DNA of 64,000 bases, taken from positions 1 through 64,000 of the forward strand of contig CABUDS010000010.1 of NCBI GenBank assembly GCA_902490405.1, read 5' to 3'. Every line of letters starts with the position of its first letter. Within the stretch, counting starts at the first letter, position 1. The stretch comes from an uncultured Collinsella sp. Lineage in GTDB: Bacteria; Actinomycetota; Coriobacteriia; Coriobacteriales; Coriobacteriaceae. Under the pieces are notes generated by a model. That model had not been told where the DNA came from. It did not search any database and was given only the letters and a program-made list of their open reading frames with translations. The translations under genes and the position numbers were made by a program. This document shows, in pieces, positions 43,130-52,069 of the stretch.

Positions 43130-43815
43130 GCCCGTTCTCCTTCCTCGACAACCTCGAGCGAATATCCCTGGTTGCGCGACGCGCGGATGGCAACGTTGGC
43201 ACCAAGCGCCGTCAGCTTTTTGCGCAGGTACGAGATATAAACCCACACCACGTTGGCGCCTTCGGGCGCGTCCTCACCCCAAACCTCGAGCATCAGACGT
43301 TCAGTGGGCATGCGCGTGCCGGCGTTGCGCATAAAGAGTTCCATAAGCTGAAACTCGCGATTGGCCAGGTGCTCCTCGCCCAAAGGTCCCACAAGCGTGC
43401 AAGCCGCCGTGTCGAGGCGCACGTTACCCACGCTGAGCGTCGTGGCGTCAATTGCCGTCGCGGCACGCGTCATGGCACGAATACGCGCAAGCAGTTCCTT
43501 GGCGGCAAACGGCTTGGTCAGGTAATCGTTGGCACCGGCATCCAGGCCCTCGACCTTATCGGACACCTCGCTTTTTGCCGTGAGCATGATGATGGGCAGT
43601 CGCTTTCCGGCGGCGCGTGTACGCTTGAGCACCTCGATGCCGTCCATGCCGGGCATCATGATGTCCAGGATTGCGGCGTCGTAATCGTTGGTGAGTAGAT
43701 TCTCGAGCGCCGTCAAGCCGTCGAGGGCGGTGTCGACCTCGTAGTCGCTATGTTGAAGAATCGCGGTGAGGGCGCGGGAGAGACCAGGTTCGTCCTCGGC
43801 AAGCATCAGCTTCAT
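43126..43815 (-). CDS. OmpR/PhoB-type response regulator
   Basis: 229 residues. Receiver domain with acidic pocket LAEDE, acceptor Asp in AAILDIMMPGMDG (about 52), Thr in MLTAKS and Lys in LTKPF. The C-terminal winged helix has NREFQLMELFMRNAG and VWVYISYLRKKL. First gene of the two-component operon. A direct repeat upstream (43880-43898) matches the spacing expected for its own binding site. Confidence 0.93.
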   Translation of the reverse strand: MKLMLAEDEPGLSRALTAILQHSDYEVDTALDGLTALENLLTNDYDAAILDIMMPGMDGIEVLKRTRAAGKRLPIIMLTAKSEVSDKVEGLDAGANDYLTKPFAAKELLARIRAMTRAATAIDATTLSVGNVRLDTAACTLVGPLGEEHLANREFQLMELFMRNAGTRMPTERLMLEVWGEDAPEGANVVWVYISYLRKKLTALGANVAIRASRNQGYSLEVVEEGERA

Positions 43816-43848
43816 AGTTGCTCCTTTGGCGCATGGCTCTACAGGTTT

Positions 43849-43898
43849 CGATACTGCCGATGATAGCGTACCGTCAACCGCCTTAGCGCAGCCTTAGC
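43849..43898 (-). promoter_or_regulatory. Two-component promoter with OmpR-type direct repeat
   Basis: On the minus strand GCTAAGGC occurs twice, 11 bp apart (43880-43887 and 43891-43898), right before TTGACG (43872-43877), a 17-bp spacer and GTATCG (43849-43854). An 11-bp phased repeat beside the -35 fits autoregulation by an OmpR-type protein. Confidence 0.5.
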
Positions 43899-44043
43899 TG
43901 CTCAACCTGCGCGTTTTTAAATACGCAGGATGTGGCTTAGCCAAACTTAAGGCGCACGTGTCGAGCGCTTTGACGCATGCCGGGCGCGAAGGGACAGTGA
44001 CTCGTCCTTTCACGGTGCCCTAGTTATGCAAAGTGCTCGAGCG

Positions 44044-44622
44044 TTACTCCTCGTACGCGCCCTCAAGCCGAAGCAGCCACTCCTTGCGATCGAGCCCGCC
44101 GGCATATCCGTTGAGCGAACCATCGGCGGCAACCACGCGATGGCATGGCACGATAATCGAAATGGGGTTACGCGCAACCGCAGCCCCCACCGCGCGAGGA
44201 GATACAACGGGTGCCTCGTTTCCCGGCACATGATGTCGAGCCGCAACACGCTGGGCGATCTCGCCATACGTAGCGACCTCGCCACGCGGGATAGAAAGCA
44301 GCTCAAACCAAACCTCGCGCTGAAACGCCGTGCCAATCAAATGCAGCGGCGGCGTAAACCGAGGCTCCTGCCCCGCAAAATAAGCATTCAGCCAAGCCCA
44401 TGAACGCTCAAGCACCGAAGAGGCCACACCATTTGCCGGACTCACCGACGACATGCCACCGGTACCGGAAACCGCGTCGGTGCCTTCAACATGTTCGGAG
44501 TCTTCCCGGAGAAGCGTGGAACCAAAGTGCTCCTGCCCCTCAAACCAAAGCCCCGTCAGACCGCGGCCATCAGCGGCAAGCAAGATTTCGCCCAAAGGCG
44601 AGGCAAATGTCGTCGTGACCAC
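44044..44622 (-). CDS. ogt: Methylated-DNA-[protein]-cysteine S-methyltransferase
   Basis: 192 residues. The acceptor motif SIIVPCHRVVAADGSLNGYAGG includes the reactive Cys, preceded by the helix-turn-helix-like GEVATYGEIAQRVAA. It repairs O6-alkylguanine by transferring the alkyl group to itself. A 30-residue acidic insert lies before the catalytic domain. Monocistronic. Confidence 0.93.
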   Translation of the reverse strand: MVTTTFASPLGEILLAADGRGLTGLWFEGQEHFGSTLLREDSEHVEGTDAVSGTGGMSSVSPANGVASSVLERSWAWLNAYFAGQEPRFTPPLHLIGTAFQREVWFELLSIPRGEVATYGEIAQRVAARHHVPGNEAPVVSPRAVGAAVARNPISIIVPCHRVVAADGSLNGYAGGLDRKEWLLRLEGAYEE

Positions 44623-44700
44623 CAGCGGCTCCTTTCAAAACTCCGCAACATAATACCGCGAATTGTGCAGACAACCCCAATCGACCCCAAAGTCACCCAA

Positions 44701-44835
44701 GGCAGCAGGCGCGACAGCGCCCCAGCTGCCGCACGACCCCAAAGTCCCCGCAGGCAGCAGGCGCAACGCGCCGCAGCTGCCGGCCGCGCTCCGCAGCCCC
44801 CCCCAAGGCGGCAGGCGCGAAGCGCCGAGGCCGCC
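44701..44835. repeat. Three tandem covarying hairpins
   Basis: Hairpins at 44701-44730, 44753-44781 and 44807-44835 (periods 52 and 54 bp). Each is GGCrGCAGGCGC, a short loop, GCGCC, three bases and GCyGCC. The third has GGCGGC paired with GCCGCC where the others have GGCAGC with GCTGCC, a compensatory change. GACCCCAAAGTC precedes units 1 and 2. With NIR-2 they account for the 456-bp gap between ogt and asd. Confidence 0.8.
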
Positions 44836-44936
44836 GCCGGCACCAGGGCCCGCAACAACCGCGCGCCCCCACATCAGCCCAGCGGCCCCAACCAACAACG
44901 GCCTCACCGCATGCCGCTCGCAGCAACGTCACCGCA

Positions 44937-45066
44937 GGCGGGGGCCGGGCTTGGTTTTCAGAACACTCCGCAGACCAGTGTGGCGCCTTGTCCGCGGCTC
45001 CGAAGGAGCAGGACAAGGCGCCACACATGGTCGAGGACGTTCTGAAAACCAAGCCCGGCCCCCGCC
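44937..45066. repeat. Nested inverted-repeat element NIR-2
   Basis: Perfect 28-bp outer arms (44937-44964 with 45039-45066), 15-bp inner arms (44979-44993 with 45011-45025; TGTGGCGCCTTGTCC) and a GCTCC-GAA-GGAGC tip. Connectors CCGCAGACCAG and CATGGTCGAGGACG: GACC pairs with GGTC. It lies just downstream of the asd stop codon. Confidence 0.9.
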
Positions 45067-45078
45067 GGACGGGTCACA

Positions 45079-46104
45079 CTACTCGCAGAGCAGCTTAGCG
45101 ATCTGGACGGCGTTGGTTGCCGCGCCCTTACGGATTTGGTCGCCGCAGCACCAGAAGGTGATGCCGCGCGCAGCCTCGGGGTTCGAAATGTCGCGACGCA
45201 CGCGGCCGACCCAAATCAGGTCCTGGTCGGACGTATCCATCGGCATGGGGAAGCGATCGTGCGCGTCCTCGGCGCTCATGTCGTCGACCAGCTTCACGCC
45301 CGGAGCGGCAGACAGCGCAGCACGAGCCTCCTCGACCGTAATGTCGCGCTCAAACTCGAGCGTAATGTTCTCGGAGTGCGAACGCAGCACGGGCACGCGC
45401 ACGCAGGTGCAGTTCACGCGCAGCTCGGGCAGATGCATGATCTTGCGGCCCTCGTTTTGCAGCTTCATCTCCTCGGAGGTAAAGCCTTCCTCCTTGACAC
45501 CGCCGATCTGCGGAATCAGGTTGCTCGCCAGCTGGGCGGCAAACGCGTGCGGCTCGGGAATCTCCTCGCCACGGCCCAGGGCGGCAAGCTGAGCCTCGAG
45601 CTCGGCCATACCGGGAGCGCCAGCGCCCGAAGCTGCCTGATACGTGGACACGATCATACGCTTCACGCCAGCAAGCTGGTGCAGCGGCCACGTGGGAACC
45701 AGGCCGATGATGGTCGCGCAGTTGGGATTGGCGATAAGGCCGTGATGCCACTTGATGTCGTCGGCATTGATCTCGGGCACGACCAGCGGCACCTCGGGAT
45801 CCATGCGGAAGGCGTGGCTGTTGTCGACCACGACGGCGCCGCGCTTGACGGCCTCGGGCAGTAGCTCCTTCGCAATATCGTCGCCGGCGGCGCCGAGCAC
45901 GATGTCGCAGCCCTCAAAGGCCTCGGGGCAAGCCTCCTCAATCACAACCTGCTCGCCGCGGAACTCGACGGTCTTGCCCGCAGAGTGCGCGCTCGCTAGC
46001 AGCTTGAGCTTGCCGACCGGAAACTCCTGCTCGTTGAGGCACTCGAGCATCTGGGTGCCCACGGCTCCCGTCGCGCCCAAAATAGCAACCGTGTACTGTT
46101 TCAT
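45079..46104 (-). CDS. asd: Aspartate-semialdehyde dehydrogenase
   Basis: 341 residues from the ATG at 46104. NADP motif AILGATGAVGTQM, active-site Cys in ANPNCATIIGL (about 130), and the substrate-binding region RVPVLRSHSENITLEF. It reduces aspartyl phosphate to the semialdehyde, the branch point to lysine/diaminopimelate, threonine and methionine. It follows lysC on the same strand, 173 bp away with a hairpin between, so it may have its own promoter. Confidence 0.95.
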   Translation of the reverse strand: MKQYTVAILGATGAVGTQMLECLNEQEFPVGKLKLLASAHSAGKTVEFRGEQVVIEEACPEAFEGCDIVLGAAGDDIAKELLPEAVKRGAVVVDNSHAFRMDPEVPLVVPEINADDIKWHHGLIANPNCATIIGLVPTWPLHQLAGVKRMIVSTYQAASGAGAPGMAELEAQLAALGRGEEIPEPHAFAAQLASNLIPQIGGVKEEGFTSEEMKLQNEGRKIMHLPELRVNCTCVRVPVLRSHSENITLEFERDITVEEARAALSAAPGVKLVDDMSAEDAHDRFPMPMDTSDQDLIWVGRVRRDISNPEAARGITFWCCGDQIRKGAATNAVQIAKLLCE

Positions 46105-46181
46105 GCTTCCCCCTTTAAAGGCTGTGGCTTTTGCCCGCACGCCGAGCAGGCCGATTATTGTTGCCAGTGTATACAAGAACA

Positions 46182-46202
46182 GGGCGGGCACGAAACCCGC
46201 CC
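46182..46202. terminator. Hairpin between lysC and asd
   Basis: GGGCGGG, a 7-nt loop, CCCGCCC, without a clear T run. Weak terminator or attenuator. Confidence 0.45.
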
Positions 46203-46277
46203 CGTCGAAACGAAACCGAAACGAAACGCCCCGCCGTAGTTTTTGAGGCAAGTCCCAAAAATCTACTGGGATAGCAG

Positions 46278-47666
46278 CTACTTGTGGAGCGCGGCCGGGG
46301 CGGGATCGACCGGCACGGGAGCCTCCAGGTCGGAGACCTTCACAATGCCGTTTTCATCGGAGAAGGCACGGTAAATGGTCTGGATCGCCAGATCGAAGTC
46401 CTTCTCCTCCACGCCGATGATGATGTTGATCTCGTCGCAGCTCTGCGAAATCATACGCACGCTCACGCCCGCCTGGCCAAGCATGCCAAACAGGTGGCCA
46501 GAGATGCCGGCGCGACCGCGCAGGTTGCGGCCAACGGTAGCGATAAGCGCCAGGCCCTCGACAACCTCGATCTCGAGCGGCTCGACCTCCTGCTGAATGT
46601 CGCCCACGAGCGAGTACAGCGAATCGTGCACGTCCTGCTCCTGCACCACGGCGCCAAAGCGGTCGACACCGGTGGGCATGTGCTCGACGGAGACGTCATA
46701 GCGCTCGAAGACCGAAAGCGCGCGGCGCATAAAGCCGACACGGGGCTTGGTGCGGTCGCGGGCAACGTTGATGGCGACAAAGCCGCGCTTGCCGGTCACG
46801 CCGGTAATGATGGGCTCCGCCTCGCCCTCGTCGGCCGTCTCGCTAATGATGGTGCCGGGGTCCTGCGGCGCGTTGGTGTTCTTGATGACTAGCGGAATAC
46901 CGGCCTCGCGCACGGGGAACACGGCCTCCTCGTGCAGGACGCTTGCACCCATGTACGAAAGCTCGCGCAGCTCCTCGTAGGTAACGCGCGCAATGGGCTG
47001 AGCCTCGGGTACGATGCGCGGGTCGGCAGAGTAGAAGCCCGAGACGTCGGTCCAGTTCTCGTAAAGGTCGGCGCCCAGGCACTTAGCCAGAATCGAGCCG
47101 GAAATATCGCCGCCACCACGGTCGAGCAGCTTGATCTGGCCCTCACGCGTCGCGCCGTAGAAACCGGGCATGACAAAGCCACCCTGCTGACCGTACTCCT
47201 GCACCAGCTCGGAGGTGCGGTTCATGCTGAGCGTACCGTCGTGATGGAACGCAACGACCGTCGCGGCGTCCAGGAACGGCAGGCCCAGGTACTCGGCCAT
47301 CAGGCGAGCGGTGAAGTACTCGCCACGGCTCACGAGCTCCTCGGTGGAGTAGCCACCCGAGCGGGCACGCTCGGCAAAGGCCGCGAACTCCTCGCGGATG
47401 GGATAGGTGAGCTCCAGCTCGTCAGCGATATCAAAATAGCGCTGCCCAATGTCCTCGAGCAGCTCCTCGCACGACACGTGGTACTTAACGTGCGCGTTAA
47501 CCAGGTAGAGCAGGTCGGTCACCTTGGTGTCGCCCTTAAAGCGGCGACCGCAGGCAGAAACCACCACAAAACGGCGGGCCGGGTCGGCATCGACGATGGC
47601 CTTGATCTTCTTAAAGTGTTCGGCGTCGGCGACCGACGAGCCGCCAAACTTGGCAATCTTAATCAT
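46278..47666 (-). CDS. lysC: Aspartate kinase
   Basis: 462 residues. Kinase domain: KFGGSSVADAEHFKKI at the N-terminus, VVSACGRR, and the substrate region FTARLMAEYLGLPFLDA. Two C-terminal ACT domains (about 310-450) indicate allosteric control by an end product (lysine or threonine; not resolvable). Monofunctional, without fused homoserine dehydrogenase. Divergent from thrC. Confidence 0.93.
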   Translation of the reverse strand: MIKIAKFGGSSVADAEHFKKIKAIVDADPARRFVVVSACGRRFKGDTKVTDLLYLVNAHVKYHVSCEELLEDIGQRYFDIADELELTYPIREEFAAFAERARSGGYSTEELVSRGEYFTARLMAEYLGLPFLDAATVVAFHHDGTLSMNRTSELVQEYGQQGGFVMPGFYGATREGQIKLLDRGGGDISGSILAKCLGADLYENWTDVSGFYSADPRIVPEAQPIARVTYEELRELSYMGASVLHEEAVFPVREAGIPLVIKNTNAPQDPGTIISETADEGEAEPIITGVTGKRGFVAINVARDRTKPRVGFMRRALSVFERYDVSVEHMPTGVDRFGAVVQEQDVHDSLYSLVGDIQQEVEPLEIEVVEGLALIATVGRNLRGRAGISGHLFGMLGQAGVSVRMISQSCDEINIIIGVEEKDFDLAIQTIYRAFSDENGIVKVSDLEAPVPVDPAPAALHK

Positions 47667-47770
47667 GGGCTGGAGGTTACCTTTCTAAAAAGCCTCTGCG
47701 AACCTATTTTGCGCGCTCTGATACCATGGGTTCACCGATTGGGACCAAGGTATCCGAGGAGCAGTGTTAT

Positions 47771-49288
47771 ATGGGAACTTATCATAGTACACGAGGACGC
47801 ACTTTATCATGCTCAAGTAAGGTGGCAATCCGCACCGGCATAGCTCCCGACGGGGGTTTGTTTGTCTCGGACGAGCTTGGCACCCAGCAGGTCGATATCA
47901 GCTCGCTTGCAGATAAATCGTACTTTGAAATCGCTCAAAATGTGTTGGGAATGTTACTGAATGATTACACGGACGAAGAAATTTCGGCCTGTGTGAATGA
48001 GGCTTACCGCGGCACGTTCGCGAGCGAAGAGGTCACGCCGCTCGTCAAACTCGACGCCGCACCGGGCGCCGACGCCCCTCAGACCTATGTGATGGAACTC
48101 TTTGGCGGCCCCACGAGCGCCTTTAAGGACGTCGCCCTGCAGATGCTCCCCCGCCTTATGGCCCGCACCTCTGCCAAGGACGGCGGCGCCGAGCGCATCA
48201 TGATCGTCACCGCCACGTCGGGAGACACCGGCAAGGCCGCGCTCGCCGGTTTTGCCGACGCTCCGGGCACGGGCATCACCGTCTTTTATCCCGAGGGCAA
48301 GGTCAGCCGCGTCCAGAATCTGCAGATGTCCACGCAGGAGGGCGACAACGTCGCCGTCTGCGGCATCCGCGGCAACTTTGACGACGCTCAGAGCGCCGTC
48401 AAGCGCATCTTTGCCGATAAGGAGCTTGCCGAGCGTCTAGAGGCAGCCGGCACGGTGCTTTCGAGCGCCAACTCCATCAACGTCGGCCGTCTGGTGCCGC
48501 AGGTCGTCTACTACTTTGCCGCCTATGCGCAGCTGCTGCGCGCCGGCGCTATCGAGGCCGGCGACGCCGTAGAGTTCTGTGTGCCCACCGGCAACTTTGG
48601 CGATATCTTGGCCGGCTACTACGCCAAGCGCATGGGTCTGCCCGTCGCCAAGCTCGTCGTGGCGAGCGACAAGAACAACGTGCTTGCCGACTTCCTGACC
48701 ACCGGCGTTTACGACCGTAACCGCCCGTTCTTCACGACCATTTCACCGTCGATGGACATCCTTATTAGCTCCAACCTGGAGCGCATGCTCTACTTCCTGT
48801 CCGACGGCGACTGCGAGCTCGTTGCCGGCCTTATGGGGCAGCTGGCACAGACCGGCCGCTACGAGGTGCCCGCCGAGCTGCTGGCCAAGATTCAGGGCGT
48901 CTTTGGCTGCGGCTGGGCCAGCGAGGACGAGGTCCGCGCTGCCATCAAGAGCTGCTGGGGCGCGAACGGCTACGTGATCGACCCGCACACCGCTTGCGGC
49001 TATCACGTCTTTGAGCAGGTCGCCCCCGCCGAGGACGCCAAGGCCCGCGTGCTGCTTTCGACCGCTAGCCCCTACAAGTTCCCGCGCGCCTGCTGCGACG
49101 CCTTGGGGCTCGACGTTCCCGAGGACGACTTTGAAGCCATGCGCGTGCTCGAGCAGGCCACCAACACGGTCGCCCCGACCCAGCTCGCCGAACTCGAATC
49201 CAAACCCGTCCGCTTCGAAGACGTCTGCGACGTCGATGAGATGGCCAGCTACGTCGAGTCCGCAGCAAAACGAATGAGCACCAACTAG
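47771..49288 (+). CDS. thrC: Threonine synthase
   Basis: 505 residues from the ATG at 47771. The PLP lysine lies in FGGPTSAFKDVALQML (about residue 115), with TATSGDTGKAALAGF and the glycine-rich phosphate cup downstream. Converts O-phosphohomoserine to threonine. GAGGAG is about 10 bases upstream. Followed by thrB with a large hairpin (NIR-5) in the 201-bp gap. Confidence 0.95.
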   Translation: MGTYHSTRGRTLSCSSKVAIRTGIAPDGGLFVSDELGTQQVDISSLADKSYFEIAQNVLGMLLNDYTDEEISACVNEAYRGTFASEEVTPLVKLDAAPGADAPQTYVMELFGGPTSAFKDVALQMLPRLMARTSAKDGGAERIMIVTATSGDTGKAALAGFADAPGTGITVFYPEGKVSRVQNLQMSTQEGDNVAVCGIRGNFDDAQSAVKRIFADKELAERLEAAGTVLSSANSINVGRLVPQVVYYFAAYAQLLRAGAIEAGDAVEFCVPTGNFGDILAGYYAKRMGLPVAKLVVASDKNNVLADFLTTGVYDRNRPFFTTISPSMDILISSNLERMLYFLSDGDCELVAGLMGQLAQTGRYEVPAELLAKIQGVFGCGWASEDEVRAAIKSCWGANGYVIDPHTACGYHVFEQVAPAEDAKARVLLSTASPYKFPRACCDALGLDVPEDDFEAMRVLEQATNTVAPTQLAELESKPVRFEDVCDVDEMASYVESAAKRMSTN

Positions 49289-49364
49289 ATCCCTTATTAA
49301 GCACCGGCGAAAGCCGGCGCACCTTCTTTTTATTTAGCTTTCGGGATGATGACGAACATGCGAG

Positions 49365-49474
49365 CGGGTCTGGCCGTTTAGTTCGTCGCGAGTTCCGCAC
49401 GAGCCGGAAAGCACTTAATGTGCTTTCCGAGCGAGCCAGGACTGCCCGAGCAGCGAACTAAACGGCCGGACCCG
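49365..49474. repeat. Divergent nested inverted-repeat element NIR-5, between thrC and thrB
   Basis: Outer arms 49365-49385 and 49454-49474 (21 bp, one mismatch); inner CGGAAAGCAC, TTAAT, GTGCTTTCCG (49405-49429). CCGCA (49395-49399) and AGGAC (49438-49442) sit where the conserved connectors of the other copies lie, but the 4-bp helix is not clear. It ends 15 bp before the thrB start. Confidence 0.75.
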
Positions 49475-49489
49475 CCCAGGAGGACCCAC

Positions 49490-50371
49490 ATGATCAAAAT
49501 CACCGTCCCAGCAACCAGCGCCAACCTAGGCATCGGCTACGACACCCTCGGCATGGCCGTCAGCCTCTACTCGCACTTCACCTTCGAGCGCGCCGACAAA
49601 CTCACCATCACGGGCTGCCCCGAGGAGTTCCAAGACGAGAATAACCTGGTCTATGTGAGCTTTGTGGATGCGCTGGCCGCATGGGGCGAGCCGGCTTTCC
49701 CCGTTGCCATCGACATTCAGACTGACGTTCCCGTCGCTCGTGGCCTGGGTTCCAGCTCCACCTGCGTCGTCGCTGGTATCATGGCAGCCGCCGCGTTGAC
49801 GGGCCACACCGTCGACCGCGCCGAACTCGTCCGCATTGCCACCGAGGTCGAGGGCCATCCCGATAACGTCGCCCCTGCTATCCTGGGCGGCGCCGTCTGC
49901 TCCTTTACGCCGACCGATTCGCTCCCCCAGTGCCTGCGCTACGAGGTGAGCGACAAGCTTCGTTTTATTACTGTGATTCCGCCCTACGAGGTGCATACGA
50001 GCGAGGCGCGCAAGGTTGTGCCGCAGGAGATTCCGCTCTCCACCGCCGTATGGCAAATGGGCCGCATCGCCGGCATGACGCGCGGCCTGGAGACCGGCGA
50101 CCTTGACCTGATTGCCGCCGCCAACGACGACCGCATCCAGGAGCCCTATCGCCGCCGCCTCATCCCCGACTACAACGCCGTGCGCGACACCTGCCTTAAC
50201 GGCGGCGCCAAGACCATCTGGATCAGTGGCTCCGGCTCGACCCTCATGGCTGTAACCGACGACACCATCGTGGCGAAGTTCCTGCAAGTCAAGCTGCGCG
50301 AGCAGTTCCCTAAGTGTGAGACGCATATTTTAACGTGCGACACGGAAGGCGCCCAGATCGAATACCTGTAG
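49490..50371 (+). CDS. thrB: Homoserine kinase
   Basis: 293 residues from the ATG at 49490 (AGGAGG just upstream). GHMP kinase: ATSANLGIGYDTLG at the N-terminus and the ATP loop PVARGLGSSSTCVVAGI (about 85-100). Phosphorylates homoserine for threonine synthase. No homoserine dehydrogenase gene is in the window. Confidence 0.95.
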   Translation: MIKITVPATSANLGIGYDTLGMAVSLYSHFTFERADKLTITGCPEEFQDENNLVYVSFVDALAAWGEPAFPVAIDIQTDVPVARGLGSSSTCVVAGIMAAAALTGHTVDRAELVRIATEVEGHPDNVAPAILGGAVCSFTPTDSLPQCLRYEVSDKLRFITVIPPYEVHTSEARKVVPQEIPLSTAVWQMGRIAGMTRGLETGDLDLIAAANDDRIQEPYRRRLIPDYNAVRDTCLNGGAKTIWISGSGSTLMAVTDDTIVAKFLQVKLREQFPKCETHILTCDTEGAQIEYL

Positions 50372-50394
50372 CGCCCTGCCTCATTGCTCTCACC

Positions 50395-50511
50395 GGTCCC
50401 CTTGGGGCTTCCCCTGAAAACGTCCTCGATCATGAATTGCCCCGTCGTACGCTTCGCGCGACGGGGCAATTCGATCTGCGGATTGTTTTCAGGGGAAGCC
50501 CCAAGGGGGCC
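50395..50511. repeat. Nested inverted-repeat element NIR-3
   Basis: Outer arms 50395-50421 and 50485-50511 (27 bp, one mismatch), inner arms 50435-50447 and 50459-50471 (AATTGCCCCGTCG). On the minus strand the connectors are CCGCAGATCG and CATGATCGAGGACG: GATC pairs with GATC. Between the convergent thrB and XRE genes. Confidence 0.9.
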
Positions 50512-50573
50512 TGCGCAGCCTCGACAGGATATCGCATTCGCTGATTTAACTATCGCCCGATTCGCGGCGCAAT

Positions 50574-50816
50574 CTATTTATCTCCACCGCTCAAATCCGC
50601 CCCAAGTCTTTGCACGAGGACTCCGACGGCAATTCCAAGTGCCTCTGCATAGGCGAACTGCTCATAAACCCTAAGACTGCGTTCCCCGGTTTCGACTTTC
50701 GAGATGAACGACTGAGGTACCCTCAGTTTCTTTGCGAGTTCAACCTGAGTGATACCTTGCTCCCGACGAATCTGGGAAAGGCATTTTCCGCATGTCCTAT
50801 TAGCATCAACGTTCAT
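50574..50816 (-). CDS. Small XRE-family DNA-binding protein
   Basis: 80 residues from the ATG at 50816; an in-frame TTG at 50852 would add 12. Almost entirely a Cro/C1 helix-turn-helix: IRREQGITQVELAKKLRVPQ then SFISKVETGER. A perfect palindrome (50843-50863) lies between it and the divergent Cys-rich membrane gene, so it may repress both. AT-richer than the surroundings. Confidence 0.8.
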   Translation of the reverse strand: MNVDANRTCGKCLSQIRREQGITQVELAKKLRVPQSFISKVETGERSLRVYEQFAYAEALGIAVGVLVQRLGADLSGGDK

Positions 50817-50842
50817 GCCGTTTACGCTATATTCCGTTTTGT

Positions 50843-50863
50843 TATATCCCAAACTGGGATATA
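50843..50863. promoter_or_regulatory. Candidate operator of the small XRE regulator
   Basis: TATATCCCA, AAC, TGGGATATA: a perfect 9+3+9 palindrome in the divergent promoter region. Confidence 0.65.
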
Positions 50864-50938
50864 TTTATGTTACTTGCCGCTTAACTTACAGCGATTGTTC
50901 ACATCGGAAATCTAAACGAGAGAGGGGACTCAACGAAC

Positions 50939-51952
50939 ATGGATAATGAGACGAAAGAGCCCAACGATGAGCAAATGCACGGCGCATCATACGAACAGAC
51001 GCCAGATATCGAAGGGAAACAGCTTTCTGATGGTGCTGACGATGCCCCCTCCCCTGAAGATCGATCATCAAATGAAGATGACATCGCATGCAAAAAAGAA
51101 GGGGGCGACTCACTTCTAACGAGAGCCATTCATAAATTAGGCAGTAAAAAACGGGCGGCTATTGCAGCTACTGCAATAGTTACTGTCGTCTTCTGTTTGC
51201 CCACGTTATTCCCCCAATTGTTTTGCACCCACAAGCTTTGGACCAATGCGAGTTGTACAAGCCCTCGCACCTGTAAAAGTTGCGGCAAAACCGAGGGGGA
51301 ACCGCTCGGACATGAATGGGAAGAAGCAACGTGCACGGTTCCGAAGACCTGTCAACGCTGTGGTAAAACCGATGGAAAACCCCTTGGGCATCAACCGGGC
51401 TCGTGGACTACCGAAGTTGACTACGTAGACGCCACCTCAAAGGAAATACGAGAATGCGGGAGATGCGGAGAGGTCGTTGACACCCGTAACGAAAAAGAAA
51501 TCACGTCTTTTCTTGGCGACGGAATGTTTTCTATTTCCCCTAAAGACTTTATTGAGCGACTTAACGAAGAATTCTCCGATCTGCCTAATTGCAGCAGCAT
51601 GAAAGCGGATTATGAACTAGACGACACCGGCACACGACTCGAGCTCCAGATTAAAAACGGCTCAAAGCTTGCAGGCGTGGGAGGTTTCTTTTCGGACTCG
51701 AGCAGCCAACTACTATTCAGCTATCTTGGATCCGAAAACTGCTTCAAAAACATAGTCATGTACTTCGAAAATTCAGATTATGCCGCGGCGACAGCATTAG
51801 CAACCATACAAGCGATTGATCCAACGCTTTCGTTTTCAGATGCCAAGCAAGTTGGCGCTGCTTGCGTAGATGAACCGATTGTCAAAAATGGAATTACATA
51901 CGCAATCGTAGCTTCGAATGGAGAGTACTGGTTGAGCGCCCGAATTGAATAA
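50939..51952 (+). CDS. Membrane protein with Cys-rich repeats, unknown function
   Basis: 337 residues. An acidic cytoplasmic N-terminus (about 70), one membrane helix (AAIAATAIVTVVFCLPTLF), then two repeats of the type TCKSCGKTEGEPLGHEW and TCQRCGKTDGKPLGHQ, plus CGRCGEVVDT: paired CxxC knuckles like small zinc ribbons, outside the cell by orientation. The C-terminal 150 residues form an unassigned domain. Such repeats occur in surface proteins of gut Gram-positives. Divergent from and perhaps controlled by the small XRE protein. GC is visibly lower than average. Confidence 0.7.
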   Translation: MDNETKEPNDEQMHGASYEQTPDIEGKQLSDGADDAPSPEDRSSNEDDIACKKEGGDSLLTRAIHKLGSKKRAAIAATAIVTVVFCLPTLFPQLFCTHKLWTNASCTSPRTCKSCGKTEGEPLGHEWEEATCTVPKTCQRCGKTDGKPLGHQPGSWTTEVDYVDATSKEIRECGRCGEVVDTRNEKEITSFLGDGMFSISPKDFIERLNEEFSDLPNCSSMKADYELDDTGTRLELQIKNGSKLAGVGGFFSDSSSQLLFSYLGSENCFKNIVMYFENSDYAAATALATIQAIDPTLSFSDAKQVGAACVDEPIVKNGITYAIVASNGEYWLSARIE

Positions 51953-52033
51953 TTTACTTTAATTGCTAAATGCAGACGCCTCTTACTCGCGGCATATTAA
52001 AGTTCAACCCCTGCTAGCATCGTCAATCGAAAT

Positions 52034-52069
52034 ATGCCCCGCCGAGCACTTTAGCTTGGCGGGGTATTT
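52034..52069. terminator. Terminator after the Cys-rich membrane protein gene
   Basis: GCCCCGCC and AGC pair with GCT and GGCGGGG, followed by TATTTC. The remaining bases to 52184 show nothing recognisable. Confidence 0.75.

Noticed and set aside
44491..45592. Pro/Arg/Ala-rich plus-strand frames across the ogt-asd gap
   Set aside because: Produced by the GC-rich hairpin array and NIR-2; they overlap two real genes on the other strand.
46105..46277. Possible lysine riboswitch between lysC and asd or before lysC
   Set aside because: No conserved lysine-aptamer sequence; only a simple hairpin is visible.
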